A stretch of 64,000 nucleotides of DNA from Enemella evansiae (GTDB lineage: Bacteria; Actinomycetota; Actinomycetes; Propionibacteriales; Propionibacteriaceae): contig NZ_NMVP01000038.1 of assembly GCF_002250705.1 (NCBI RefSeq), positions 1 to 64,000 of the forward strand. Direction: 5' to 3'. The position numbers and the translations under genes are program-made. The number at the start of each line of letters is the position of its first letter. Position 1 is the first letter of the stretch. Positions 7,653 to 16,590 of this stretch are shown here, in pieces. Below the pieces are notes generated by a model. It ran no database searches. It was not told where the DNA came from and was given only the letters and a program-made list of their open reading frames with translations.

Positions 7653-9096
7653 AGAGTTCGAGGCCGGGGTAGAGCGGGTGGTTGCCCAGCAGCTCCGTGG
7701 ACTGCGCCTTGACCCGGTCGGCGACGCCGTCGGCCAGGGTGTACTTGGCCTTGCCCGGCTTGCCGGTCGAGGCGGTCACCGGCTCGGTGTTCTGCAGCAC
7801 CTCGACGATCAGCTCGGCGACCTTGTCGAACTCGTCGGCACCGAAGCCGCGGGAGGTGAGGGCCGGCGTACCGATCCGGACACCGGAGGTGTACCAGGCG
7901 CCGTTCGGGTCGTTGGGCACCGCGTTGCGGTTGGTGACCACCCCGGCGTCCAGCAGCGCCGACTCGGCCTGCCGCCCGGTGAGCCCGAAGTTGTTCACAT
8001 CGATCAGCACGAGGTGGTTGTCGGTACCGCCGGTGACCAGCTTCGCGCCCCGGGACAGCAGCCCCTCTGCCAGCGACTTGGCGTTGTCGGCCACGTCCCG
8101 GGCGTACGCCTGGAAGTCGGGGGTGCGGGCCTCGGCCAGCGCCACCGCCTTGGCCGCCATCACATGCGACAGCGGACCGCCGAGCACCAGCGGGCACCCG
8201 CGGTCGACGCTGGGGGCGTACTCCTCGGTGGCCAGGATCAGGCCACCGCGCGGGCCGCGCAGCGACTTGTGGGTGGTGGTGGTGACCACATGGGCGTGCG
8301 GCACCGGATCCTCATCACCGGTGAACACCTTGCCGGCGACCAGGCCGGCGAAGTGCGCCATGTCGACCAGCAGCGTCGCACCGACCTCGTCGGCGATCTC
8401 GCGCATGGTGGCGAAGTTGATCCGCCGCGGGTACGCCGAGTAGCCGGCGACCAGCACCAGCGGCTTGAACTCCCGCACCGCCTCGCGGACCTTGTCGTAG
8501 TCCAGCAGCTGGGTCTCGGGGTCGGTGCCGTAGGAGCGCTGGTGGAACATCTTGCCCGAGATGTTCGGCCGGAAACCGTGGGTCAGGTGACCGCCGGCGT
8601 CCAGCGACATGCCCATCAGCCGCTGCTCACCGAACTCCTTGCGCAGCGTCTCCCAGTCGGCCTCGGAGAGGTCGTTGACGTTCTTCGCGCCGAACTCGGC
8701 CAGCCGCGGCTGCTCCACCCGGTGCGCCAGGATCGCCCAGAAGGCGGTCAGGTTGGCATCGATACCCGAGTGCGGCTGGGCGTAGGCGTACTCGGCGCCG
8801 AACAGCTCGCGGGCGTGCTCGGTGGCCACCGACTCGACGGTGTCCACGTTCTGGCAACCCGCATAGAAGCGGTGTCCGACGGTGCCCTCGGCGTACTTGT
8901 CGGAGAACCAGGTGCCCATGGTGGCCAGCACCGGCAGCGAGGCATAGTTCTCCGAGGCGATCAGCTTCAGCGACTCGCGCTGATCGGTCAGCTCGGCCCG
9001 GGTGGCGTCGGCGATCCGCGGCTCGATCTGGTCGATCACCGACAGGATCGTGCGGTACGCGCTGGACAGCTCCCGATTCACATCGGTTGAGGACAC
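7651..9096 (-). CDS. glyA: Serine hydroxymethyltransferase (long form)
   Basis: GlyA interconverts serine and glycine with tetrahydrofolate, using PLP. Visible motifs: LIASENYAS near the N-terminus, GHRFYAGCQNVDTVE (family consensus GKRYYGGCE), VDMAHFAGLVAG, and the PLP Schiff-base lysine in TTTTHKSLRGPRGG (about residue 275). At 481 aa it is longer than the usual ~420-430. Extra sequence lies after HSGIDANLTAFWAILAHRVE (about residues 130-170), as in the long GlyA forms of some actinobacteria. The GTG at 9096 is preferred because AGGAG lies 5 nt upstream; an upstream in-frame start at 9123 has no such site. It is divergent from an MFS gene. Confidence 0.95.
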   Translation of the reverse strand: MSSTDVNRELSSAYRTILSVIDQIEPRIADATRAELTDQRESLKLIASENYASLPVLATMGTWFSDKYAEGTVGHRFYAGCQNVDTVESVATEHARELFGAEYAYAQPHSGIDANLTAFWAILAHRVEQPRLAEFGAKNVNDLSEADWETLRKEFGEQRLMGMSLDAGGHLTHGFRPNISGKMFHQRSYGTDPETQLLDYDKVREAVREFKPLVLVAGYSAYPRRINFATMREIADEVGATLLVDMAHFAGLVAGKVFTGDEDPVPHAHVVTTTTHKSLRGPRGGLILATEEYAPSVDRGCPLVLGGPLSHVMAAKAVALAEARTPDFQAYARDVADNAKSLAEGLLSRGAKLVTGGTDNHLVLIDVNNFGLTGRQAESALLDAGVVTNRNAVPNDPNGAWYTSGVRIGTPALTSRGFGADEFDKVAELIVEVLQNTEPVTASTGKPGKAKYTLADGVADRVKAQSTELLGNHPLYPGLEL

Positions 9097-9193
9097 ATCT
9101 GCTCCTGAAGTTCGGCGGCACACGCAAATCTAGTGTGGACCTCCCACTTACCGGGCATTAGGGTGACGCGGGTCTCACAGGGAGGTGTGCAGG

Positions 9194-10624
9194 ATGAGCG
9201 TGCTGGACAAGCAACACATCGTAGCCAGACCGGGGTACAGCAAGTGGCTGATTCCACCGGCTGCGCTGGCGGTGCATCTGTCCATCGGACAGGTGTATGC
9301 CTTCTCGGTCTTCAAGAACTCGCTCGTCGCCCATTTCCAGTCCTCGCAGACCGCGGTGGCCTGGATCTTCTCGATCGCGATCCTGATGCTCGGCCTGTCG
9401 GCCGCGATCTTCGGCACCTGGGTGGAGCGCAACGGACCGCGCAAGGCGATGCTGGTCGCCGCGATCTGCTGGTCGGTCGGCTTCCTCGTCGGCGCCGCCG
9501 GCATCGCCACCGGCCAGCTGTGGCTGCTCTATCTGGGTTATGGCGTGATCGGCGGCATCGGCCTCGGCATCGGCTACATCTCGCCGGTCTCCACGCTGAT
9601 CAAGTGGTTCCCCGACCGGCCAGGGCTGGCCACCGGGATGGCGATCATGGGATTCGGCGGTGGCGCGCTGGTCGCCTCGCCGCTGTCCAACGCGCTGCTG
9701 CGGACCTACGACCCGGCCTTCGATCCGAGCGGCCGCGGTGCGCTCGCCAACGGCACCGCGCTCTGGCAGACCTTCCTCACCCTGGGCATCGTCTACGGGT
9801 TGTTCATGATGATCGGGGTGGCGCTGATCCGGCTCCCACAGGGTTATGCCGACGATGCGACCGCACCCCACAAGGCGGGCCGCGGCGGGGCGCTGGTGCG
9901 GGCCAATCTGGGCATCCGTACGCCGCAGTTCTGGCTGTTGTGGGTGGTGCTGTTCTGCAACGTCACCGCCGGTATCGGCATCCTCGAGCAGGCCTCGCCG
10001 ATGATCCAGGACTTCTTCCGCAACGAGAACGGCACCTCCACGGTGACCGCGGCGGTGGCCGGTGGCTTCGTCGGCATCCTCAGCCTGGCCAACATGGGCG
10101 GCCGGTTCGCCTGGTCGACGCTGTCCGATGTGATCGGCCGGCCGCGGATCTACATGTTCTATCTGGGGCTGGGGGCGGTGCTCTATCTGATCCTGGCGTT
10201 CCTCGGCAGCACCCATACCGCACTGTTCGTGATCCTGGCGCTGTTCATCATCTCCTTCTACGGCGGTGGTTTCGCGACCGTGCCGGCCTATCTGAAGGAC
10301 CTCTTCGGCACCCTCGAGGTGGGTGCCATCCACGGCCGGCTGCTCACCGCCTGGTCCGCTGCCGGCATCGCCGGGCCGCTGATCGTGAACGGCTTCCTGG
10401 ACGCCGCCGGCAAGCCCGGTGAGCTGATGGCGGCCGACTACCGCCCGGCGCTGCTGACCATGGTGGTGCTGCTGGTGATCGGCTTCGTCTGCAACCTGCT
10501 GATCAAGGACGTGCCGGAGCGCTTCCACGACACCGAGGCCATCGCCACCCTGCGTGGTGCCGGCGATCACGGGGCCACCCGTCACCGCGAGTCCGCGGCC
10601 GAGACCACCGGAGGACACGAATGA
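9194..10624 (+). CDS. MFS transporter, oxalate/formate antiporter (OFA) type
   Basis: The 476-aa, 12-helix carrier opens SKWLIPPAALAVHLSIGQVY, the conserved first helix of the OFA group (oxalate:formate and related monocarboxylate carriers). The motif WVERNGPRKAM lies between helices 2 and 3, and helix 5 carries GLATGMAIMGFGGGA. Substrate is unknown. The ATG at 9194 is preferred because GGGAGG ends 8 nt upstream; an earlier GTG at 9185 overlaps that site. The stop overlaps the next small gene by 4 nt (ATGA), so the two are translationally coupled. It is divergent from glyA across a 97-bp gap that must contain both promoters. Confidence 0.85.
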   Translation: MSVLDKQHIVARPGYSKWLIPPAALAVHLSIGQVYAFSVFKNSLVAHFQSSQTAVAWIFSIAILMLGLSAAIFGTWVERNGPRKAMLVAAICWSVGFLVGAAGIATGQLWLLYLGYGVIGGIGLGIGYISPVSTLIKWFPDRPGLATGMAIMGFGGGALVASPLSNALLRTYDPAFDPSGRGALANGTALWQTFLTLGIVYGLFMMIGVALIRLPQGYADDATAPHKAGRGGALVRANLGIRTPQFWLLWVVLFCNVTAGIGILEQASPMIQDFFRNENGTSTVTAAVAGGFVGILSLANMGGRFAWSTLSDVIGRPRIYMFYLGLGAVLYLILAFLGSTHTALFVILALFIISFYGGGFATVPAYLKDLFGTLEVGAIHGRLLTAWSAAGIAGPLIVNGFLDAAGKPGELMAADYRPALLTMVVLLVIGFVCNLLIKDVPERFHDTEAIATLRGAGDHGATRHRESAAETTGGHE

Positions 10625-10764
10625 GCGAGCACGATCAGACGGCCGGGGATGCCCGGTCCACACCGGCCTTCCTGGTGCTGCTGGCCTGGCTGGCCGTCGG
10701 CATCCCGCTGGCGTACGGCCTCTGGCAGACGCTGCTGAAGGCTTCCGCGCTCTTCCTCGGCTGA
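10621..10764 (+). CDS. Small single-helix partner of the MFS transporter
   Basis: A 47-residue protein (MSEHDQTAGDARSTPAF..., ending ASALFLG) with a polar N-terminus and one transmembrane segment FLVLLAWLAVGIPLAYGLW followed by a short amphipathic tail. Its ATG overlaps the transporter stop (ATGA). Small proteins of this shape are known downstream of OFA-type MFS genes and are annotated as MFS small subunits. That assignment rests on position, size and the LAWLAVGIPLAYG motif. It is too short for ordinary gene calling. Its role is unknown; stability or regulation of the carrier is inference. Confidence 0.75.
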   Translation: MSEHDQTAGDARSTPAFLVLLAWLAVGIPLAYGLWQTLLKASALFLG

Positions 10765-10779
10765 CCCGCTTCCAAACGC

Positions 10780-10814
10780 TACGGAAGTGCTGCCACAGCG
10801 GCAGCACTTCCGTA
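10780..10814. terminator. Perfect 15-bp hairpin downstream of the MFS operon
   Basis: TACGGAAGTGCTGCC (10780-10794), a 5-nt loop, and the exact complement at 10800-10814 make a very stable stem 16 nt after the small-subunit stop. No T-run follows, so it is either a U-less terminator, common in high-GC actinobacteria, or an operator for the next gene. Confidence 0.6.
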
Positions 10815-10856
10815 CACGTTGGCGGGCCTACTCTGGGGAGGCAGGGGAGGTAGCGG

Positions 10857-11126
10857 ATGAGCAATCCGGTGGAGCCGAGCGTCGCACGGGTGCTGTGGTT
10901 GGCGCGGGCCGAGTGGCCCGATGAGGTCGCGGGGCGACAGGCGTGGATCGGTGCTCTGGGGTTCGAATCGGCGGTGGTGTTCGACCCCTTCGACAAGAAC
11001 CCCGGTCTGGCGGATGGGCTGGTCCATGTTCATGGAACGAAGGTGGTCTCGGTCGGCTGGTTCGAGAAGCACCCCCGCCATGCGGCCCGAACTCGAGCGA
11101 GCGGCACGCGAACGCAGCCGGCGTGA
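10857..11126 (+). CDS. Hypothetical protein
   Basis: This 89-aa frame has a strong ribosome site (GGGGAGG, 6 nt before ATG), and most codons end in G or C. The sequence (VARVLWLARAEWPDEVAGRQ, VVFDPFDKNPGLADGLVHVH) has no signal peptide or membrane segment and matches no family I recognise. A basic Thr/Arg-rich tail ends the protein. It stands alone between a strong hairpin and the mannosyltransferase-like gene. It could be a short cytosolic protein; function unknown. Confidence 0.55.
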   Translation: MSNPVEPSVARVLWLARAEWPDEVAGRQAWIGALGFESAVVFDPFDKNPGLADGLVHVHGTKVVSVGWFEKHPRHAARTRASGTRTQPA

Positions 11127-11235
11127 ACAACGCTCGCGGCGCGACGGCCGGTAGTCACAGGCGCAGCGCGGCGTACGCCCGGTGGCTCGGCCATGTGGTT
11201 GTCTGGGTCGGAGCCGGCAGACCTGGAGCAGTTGC

Positions 11236-12597
11236 GTGACATCTCGAGCAGCCGACGCGGATGAGAGCGTCGACGAACCCACCGCGGGTGCCACCCGGGT
11301 CACCGGGCCCGGACCCGGACCCGGACGATGGCGCCCGGATCTGGCCAAGTGGCGCAAGGTGCTGCTGATCTTCCTGATCTGCAAGGTGGCGGCCTTCGGG
11401 GTCGGTGCGGTCGCGGTGACGGTGATGGAGTTCCCGCGCCAGCAGCTCCTGCCGAGCGGCCAGCTGTGGCCCGACGAGCTCAGCGAGGCCAACTTCGGCC
11501 CGGTGATGATGTGGCAGCACTTCGACTCGGAGCACTACATCGCGCTCGTCGACCGGGACTATCTTGCGCCGCTCACCCCCGAGGAGCAGACGCTGATCCA
11601 GCGCGCGGAGGCGGGGGAGCGGTTCTCGGTGCCCGGTTCGCTGCATCGCTTCACCTTCGGCCCGCTCTATCCGCTGCTGGGTAAACCGCTGGCCCCGCTG
11701 GTCGGCGCGGCCACCTCGCTGTGGATCGTGTCCAACCTGGCGATGCTGGCCTGCATCGCGCTGATGTACGACCTCACCCACACCGTCTTCACACGGCGCG
11801 GTCCTGGGTCGTCACCGGGTGCCGAACGCGCCGGCCCGCGCGCCGCCGGGGTGACCCCGCTCGATGCGACCACCTGGCTGGTGGTGTTGCCGAGCGCCTT
11901 CCTGCTGCAGGCCGTGCTCACCGAATCCCTGTTCCTGGCGCTGGTGCTGGCCGCGTTCGTGCTCGCCGAGAAACGTCGCTGGGGCTGGGCGATCCTGGCC
12001 TGCGTCGGGTTCGCGCTGACCCGATCCTCGGGCTTCGTGCTGGCCCTGCCGCTCGGTCTGATCGCGCTGCGCCAGGGCGGCTACTCGTTCGTCCGTTGGG
12101 AATCCTGGAAGAACTATCTGAAGGCCGCGCCGGCGGTGCTCGCGCCGATCCTCGCCTGGGCCGGGTTCCTGCTCTACTGCCGCTGGATGACCGGTGACCT
12201 GCTCGCCTACAGCCATCTGCAGTACGCCGGCTGGGGGGTGGTCGCCGAACCGCCGACCGACTTCTGGCAGCCGCTGCTCACCGGCCAGTTCGGCCGACCG
12301 ATGGTCAAGATGCTCTCGGTGCTGCTGATCGGGGCACTGCTGATCTCCGGGGTGCGCCTGCTGCCGCTCGCCTACCAGGTGACCGGTTGGCTGCTGCTGC
12401 TCATCCCGCTGATGATCGGGGAGAAGTGGCAGCAGTCCATCTGGCGGTACGCCGTGGAGATCTTCCCGCTGGCCTGGGTGCTCACGCACTGGCTGCGCAC
12501 CCCCGGCAGCCGGCTCGCCGGCATCGCCACCTCATCGGCCTTGCAGGGCGTGCTGCTGCTGGCCTGGCTGATGAGTTGGACCCGGATGATCGTGTGA
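11236..12597 (+). CDS. PIG-V-like membrane mannosyltransferase
   Basis: About 453 residues, with a short polar N-terminus, a first helix (KVLLIFLICKVAAFGVGAVAV), a long extracytoplasmic loop containing QHFDSEHYIALVDRDY, then eight or so further helices. An acidic D/E pair in the first loop (the H-[FW]-D-[GS]-x-x-Y pattern) is the signature of GT-C enzymes of the PIG-V/PMT class, which use polyprenyl-phosphate sugars on the outer membrane face. GTG at 11236 is chosen for its GGAG site 7 nt upstream. It is followed by gtrA-like and FAD-oxidoreductase genes, so a role in lipid-linked sugar or cell-wall glycan modification is likely. Confidence 0.75.
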   Translation: MTSRAADADESVDEPTAGATRVTGPGPGPGRWRPDLAKWRKVLLIFLICKVAAFGVGAVAVTVMEFPRQQLLPSGQLWPDELSEANFGPVMMWQHFDSEHYIALVDRDYLAPLTPEEQTLIQRAEAGERFSVPGSLHRFTFGPLYPLLGKPLAPLVGAATSLWIVSNLAMLACIALMYDLTHTVFTRRGPGSSPGAERAGPRAAGVTPLDATTWLVVLPSAFLLQAVLTESLFLALVLAAFVLAEKRRWGWAILACVGFALTRSSGFVLALPLGLIALRQGGYSFVRWESWKNYLKAAPAVLAPILAWAGFLLYCRWMTGDLLAYSHLQYAGWGVVAEPPTDFWQPLLTGQFGRPMVKMLSVLLIGALLISGVRLLPLAYQVTGWLLLLIPLMIGEKWQQSIWRYAVEIFPLAWVLTHWLRTPGSRLAGIATSSALQGVLLLAWLMSWTRMIV

Positions 12598-12697
12598 TCC
12601 CGGCCTCGTTGATCGGTAGTGCTGGCAGCCGACACCGCTCTGGGATAGGTTCGCCGATGGCCGGGGCGCCTCGTCGCGGTCACCGGGGGGAGGGCCG

Positions 12698-13177
12698 ATG
12701 GCGATGACCGAACTGTCCTCTCGGCGTACCCTTTTCGACCGCGCCCGCTCCGCACTGAGCCGCGGCAACAACCGGGTGCTGGCCCAGATGATCCGCTACG
12801 GTTTCGTCTCCGGGCTGGCCTTCCTGGTCGACTTCTTCAGCATGTACGCCGGCATCCACGCCTTCAAGCTGCCGGTGCTCCTCGCCACCACGATCGCGTT
12901 CAGCCTCGGCATCATCGTGAATTTCATCACCAGCACGCTCTGGGTGTTCGACTCCTCCGCGCGGCGGCGGCACGTCAAGATGGGCCTGTTCCTGCTGGTC
13001 GGTGTCACCGGACTCGGGCTGAACGCCCTGATCGTCTGGTTCGGCCACGAGGTGCTCGGGATCTGGGCGATGGTCGCCAAGCTGATCTCGACCGCGGTCG
13101 TCTTCTTCTGGAACTTCCTGCTCCGCCGTTTCCTGATCTACACCCCCAAGCCTTCATCCCATGCACCAGAGGAATGA
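12698..13177 (+). CDS. GtrA-family membrane protein
   Basis: A 159-aa protein with four transmembrane helices typical of GtrA (PF04138). MIRYGFVSGLAFLVDFFSMY opens helix 1, VNFITSTLWVFDSS marks the helix 2/3 turn, and RRRFLIY-like basic residues (LRRFLIYTP) follow the last helix. GtrA proteins are thought to flip polyprenyl-phosphate-linked sugars or assist glycosyltransferases. A GGGGGGAGGG site precedes the ATG. The gene lies between the PIG-V-like gene (100 bp upstream) and the FAD enzyme (4 bp downstream), making a compact glycan module. Confidence 0.9.
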   Translation: MAMTELSSRRTLFDRARSALSRGNNRVLAQMIRYGFVSGLAFLVDFFSMYAGIHAFKLPVLLATTIAFSLGIIVNFITSTLWVFDSSARRRHVKMGLFLLVGVTGLGLNALIVWFGHEVLGIWAMVAKLISTAVVFFWNFLLRRFLIYTPKPSSHAPEE

Positions 13178-13181
13178 CCAG

Positions 13182-14792
13182 ATGTCAGACAAGAAGACCG
13201 CAATCATCATCGGGGCCGGCCCGGCCGGGCTGACCGCGGCCTACGAACTGCTGCAGCACACCGACATCCACCCGATCGTGGTGGAGGCCTCCGACGAGAT
13301 CGGTGGCATCTCGAAAACCGTGAACCACAAGGGGAATCGGATCGACATCGGCGGTCACCGGTTCTTCTCCAAGTCCGATCGGGTGATGGAGTGGTGGACC
13401 TCGATCATGCCGATCGAGCAGACGCCCGAGGGCCGGAAGTTCACGATGCGCTACCGCGGTCAGCAACGGGATCTGCCCGCGGGCGGGACCGCCGACCCGG
13501 AGCAGACCGACGAGGTGATGCTGGTCCGCAGCCGGCTCTCGCGGATCTACTACAACCGCCGCTTCTTCAACTATCCGGTCACGCTGGAGCCGGAGACGAT
13601 CCGCAACCTGGGACTGGCGAAGATGGCGAAGATCGGCTTCTCCTATCTGAAGGCGCGGGTGCATCCGCTGGCCGAGCAGTCGCTGGAGGAGTTCTATGTG
13701 AACCGCTTCGGCCGCGAGCTCTACAACACCTTCTTCCGCGACTACACCGAGAAGGTGTGGGGGGTGAAGGTGAACCAGATCGCGCCCGACTGGGGTGCGC
13801 AACGGGTCAAGGGGCTGTCCATCTCGGGCACCCTGGCGCACGCCGGCAAGAAGATCTATTCCGACAAGATCGCGCCGAAGCTCGGCCGCGAGGTCGAGAA
13901 GGACCTCTCCCAGAAGGATGTCGAGACCTCACTGATCGAGGCCTTCCTCTATCCGAAGTTCGGTCCCGGTCAGATGTGGGAAACCGTGGCCCGCAAGGTG
14001 GTCGAGGCCGGTGGCGAGGTGCGGATGAAGCAGGCCGTCACCAAGGTCTGTGCCGAGCAGGGCCGGATCACCGCGGTCGAACTCACCGACTGGGACGGCA
14101 ACGTCGAACGGCTGGTGGGGGATCACTTCTTCTCCACGATGCCGGTCGCCGACCTGATCGCCGCCGTCGACGGTGTCGAGGTGCCGGCGAAGGTCGCCGA
14201 GATCGCCGGATCCCTGCCCTACCGCGATTTTCTGACCGTCGGCGTACTCGCCAAGCAGCTGAAGATCCGCAACAACACCGACCGGGAGACCCGCTTCCAC
14301 CTGGTGCCGGACAACTGGATCTACATCCAGGAACCGGATGTGAAGGTCGGCCGGTTGCAGATCTTCAACAACTGGAGCCCGTGGATGGTCGCCGATGAGC
14401 GCAATGTCTGGCTGGGCATGGAATATTTCGTCGACGAGGGCGATGAGCTGTGGAGCGCATCCGATGACGAGATGGCGAAGTTCGGTGTCGAGGAGCTCGC
14501 CAGGATCGGCGTGGTCAACAGTGAGGATGTGTTGGACACCTGCGTGATCCGGGTGCCGAAGACCTACCCCGCATACTTCGGCTCCTATACCGAGTTCGAC
14601 AAGATCCGCGAGTTCACCGACCGGTTCGAGAATCTGTGGCTGCTGGGCCGCAACGGCCAGCACCGTTACAACAACGCCGACCATTCGATGCTCACCGCGA
14701 TGGTGGCGGTGGACAACATCGCCGCCGGCAGCACCGACAAGGATTCGGTCTGGGACGTCAACGTCGAGCAGGAGTACCACGAGGAGAAGTGA
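13182..14792 (+). CDS. FAD-dependent oxidoreductase, UDP-galactopyranose mutase/protoporphyrinogen-oxidase-like
   Basis: The 536-aa protein starts with a Rossmann FAD-binding motif (AIIIGAGPAGLTAAYELL, then VVEASDEIGG) and has the downstream IDIGGHRFFSKSDRV segment shared by UGM-like amine-oxidase-fold flavoproteins. C-terminal WLLGRNGQHRYNNADHSMLT closes the FAD site. ATG 13182 is used because AGAGGA lies just upstream and the earlier frame overlaps gtrA. Immediate linkage to gtrA and a membrane mannosyltransferase suggests action on a nucleotide or lipid-linked sugar. The exact reaction is not known from sequence. A protoporphyrinogen oxidase role is less likely given the neighbours. Confidence 0.75.
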   Translation: MSDKKTAIIIGAGPAGLTAAYELLQHTDIHPIVVEASDEIGGISKTVNHKGNRIDIGGHRFFSKSDRVMEWWTSIMPIEQTPEGRKFTMRYRGQQRDLPAGGTADPEQTDEVMLVRSRLSRIYYNRRFFNYPVTLEPETIRNLGLAKMAKIGFSYLKARVHPLAEQSLEEFYVNRFGRELYNTFFRDYTEKVWGVKVNQIAPDWGAQRVKGLSISGTLAHAGKKIYSDKIAPKLGREVEKDLSQKDVETSLIEAFLYPKFGPGQMWETVARKVVEAGGEVRMKQAVTKVCAEQGRITAVELTDWDGNVERLVGDHFFSTMPVADLIAAVDGVEVPAKVAEIAGSLPYRDFLTVGVLAKQLKIRNNTDRETRFHLVPDNWIYIQEPDVKVGRLQIFNNWSPWMVADERNVWLGMEYFVDEGDELWSASDDEMAKFGVEELARIGVVNSEDVLDTCVIRVPKTYPAYFGSYTEFDKIREFTDRFENLWLLGRNGQHRYNNADHSMLTAMVAVDNIAAGSTDKDSVWDVNVEQEYHEEK

Positions 14793-14799
14793 GCTCCGG

Positions 14800-16494
14800 T
14801 CAGCCGCCCACGCCGAGCTGGTCGAAGACCGGTTTTCCCTCGAGCAGGGTGAGCACCGAACGGATCTCGCTGATCTCGGTCTCCGGGATCGTCAGATAGG
14901 GGCGATCGAGCACTGCCAGGTCGGCCAGCTTGCCCGGTTCGATCGAGCCGCGATCCGCATCAGCAAAAGAAAGCCAGGCCGAGTTGGTGGTGTAGAGCCG
15001 AAGCGCTTCCATCCGGTTCAGTCGCTGGTCGACCGGGCGGACCACCGCATCGCCGGGGGAGGCGCCGGTGACGTTGTATTCCAGCGCCGGCCAGATCCGG
15101 TAGTCACCGATCCGGGTCGCGTCGCTGCCACCTGCGGCGAGCACCCCGGCGTCCAGTGCCATCCGGGTGGCCGAACGACCGGCCACCTCCGGACCGTTCG
15201 CGGCCTGGATCGCCGGCCCCTCGAAATAGGGGCCCATCTGCACCGAGAACGCCATCCCAAGCGCCTGCATCCGCCTGATCGTCTCCGGCGACCCGGTGTT
15301 CAGGTGCGCCATCGCCCAGCGCAGATCCTTGATCGGGTACTGCGCGTTCACCCGCTCGAGCACACCCAGGATCTGTGCCGCCGCATCATCGGTGTAGGCG
15401 TGCAGCTCCATCGGGATCCGCCGCGACGCTGCCAGGGTCGCGACCTCTTCCAAGCTGGCCAGGGATTCCGGGGAGGCGACGAAACCGGGGCCCATCGTCA
15501 CCCCGTCGTTGACGCCGGCGACCGGGCCTTCGCCGATCCCCAGGAACGGGGTCATCCCCTCCGGTTGGGTCGGCGCCCGATAGGCCATCTGGGTCTCGAA
15601 GAACTCGGCCTCCCTGCCCGGTGTCGGGGCCGAGAGCCGGAAGCCGGCCCGCACCGTCAACCGGCCGGTGTCGCGCAGCGTCCAGAGCGGTTGGTACGCC
15701 TCGGCCGGGCCGGCGCTGTCGTCGATGACGGCGGTGATGCCGCGACTGTTCAGATCCTGGAGGTACTTCTGCAGGCTCTGTTCGCGTTTCGGCGCGTCGG
15801 CGGCGAGCAGCCGCGAGGTGAGCGCGTTGAAGGAGCCGATGGTGCCGGTCAGCTTGCCGGTGGCCCGACCCTGGGGGTCGCGTTCGACGACGATCCCGGG
15901 CACCGGTGGTTCGGTGCTGGTGTTCAACCCGAGAGCGTCGATGCCGGACTGGTTGACCAGGGCCCAGTCGTAGAGATATTGCACATAGGCAGGATTGTTC
16001 GGCACGGCGGCGGACAGTTCCTCCACCGTCGGCACCCGATTCTCGGCGAACTGGTTGGGCACCAAGGAGCCGACCACGGCCACCCACTGGTTCGGCTCGC
16101 GGTCCCGGGCCGCGGTGGTCAGCTGACCGAGGGCGTCGGTCAGGGAGGTGGCGTCCAGCCAGTAGGTCTCCTGATCGAAGGTCTGGCCGCCGCGGATCGC
16201 GTGGGTGTGGCCGTCGGTCAATCCGGGGACGACGGTGCGACCGGCCAGATCGACGGTCTTCGTCGTGGATCCGGCGAGCCGGTCGATCTCCGCGCTGCTG
16301 CCGACCGCGGTGATCCGTCCGTCGTCGATGGCCACCGCCTGCTGGGTGGTGGAGCCGGCGTCCATGGTCAGCACCTCACCGTTGGTGAGGATCAGATCGG
16401 GGGCGACGGTGCTCGGTGCCTGGGTGCACCCGGTGACGACGAGCACCGCCCCGGCGAGCAGTGCGCTCGCGCGGCGCACGGTTGGCTTGGGCAT
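14800..16494 (-). CDS. Lipoprotein amidohydrolase (YtcJ/Amidohydro_3 type)
   Basis: A 564-aa protein with a lipoprotein signal (LLAGAVLVVTGC, lipidated Cys near residue 22). The amidohydrolase fold follows: DLILTNGEVLTMD, then VVPGLTDGHTHAI with the metal-binding HxH, later MELHAYTDDA, MAHLNTG and LAAGGSDATR carrying further ligands. Amidohydro_3 enzymes cleave N-substituted amides; the substrate is unknown. ATG 16494 is chosen because AGGAGG lies 8 nt upstream and the signal peptide begins there. It is convergent with the FAD-oxidoreductase gene, with only 7 bp between stops. Confidence 0.85.
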   Translation of the reverse strand: MPKPTVRRASALLAGAVLVVTGCTQAPSTVAPDLILTNGEVLTMDAGSTTQQAVAIDDGRITAVGSSAEIDRLAGSTTKTVDLAGRTVVPGLTDGHTHAIRGGQTFDQETYWLDATSLTDALGQLTTAARDREPNQWVAVVGSLVPNQFAENRVPTVEELSAAVPNNPAYVQYLYDWALVNQSGIDALGLNTSTEPPVPGIVVERDPQGRATGKLTGTIGSFNALTSRLLAADAPKREQSLQKYLQDLNSRGITAVIDDSAGPAEAYQPLWTLRDTGRLTVRAGFRLSAPTPGREAEFFETQMAYRAPTQPEGMTPFLGIGEGPVAGVNDGVTMGPGFVASPESLASLEEVATLAASRRIPMELHAYTDDAAAQILGVLERVNAQYPIKDLRWAMAHLNTGSPETIRRMQALGMAFSVQMGPYFEGPAIQAANGPEVAGRSATRMALDAGVLAAGGSDATRIGDYRIWPALEYNVTGASPGDAVVRPVDQRLNRMEALRLYTTNSAWLSFADADRGSIEPGKLADLAVLDRPYLTIPETEISEIRSVLTLLEGKPVFDQLGVGG

Positions 16495-16590
16495 CCGGGT
16501 GACCTCCTGGCCGTCGGGGGTGTCGGCTATCTGGTTGAAAAAGATCGTATCCAACGCCCCCAAGCGGGCTCAGTGCCGAGAATCCAACGG

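Noticed and set aside
9097..9193. Glycine riboswitch upstream of glyA
   Set aside because: Only about 97 bp separate the divergent genes and no tandem glycine-aptamer core is recognisable.
10779..11492. Minus-strand frame of 237 aa opposite the hypothetical and PIG-V-like genes
   Set aside because: No ribosome site or motif; the plus strand has a strong Shine-Dalgarno site at 10844-10850 and a membrane protein pattern.
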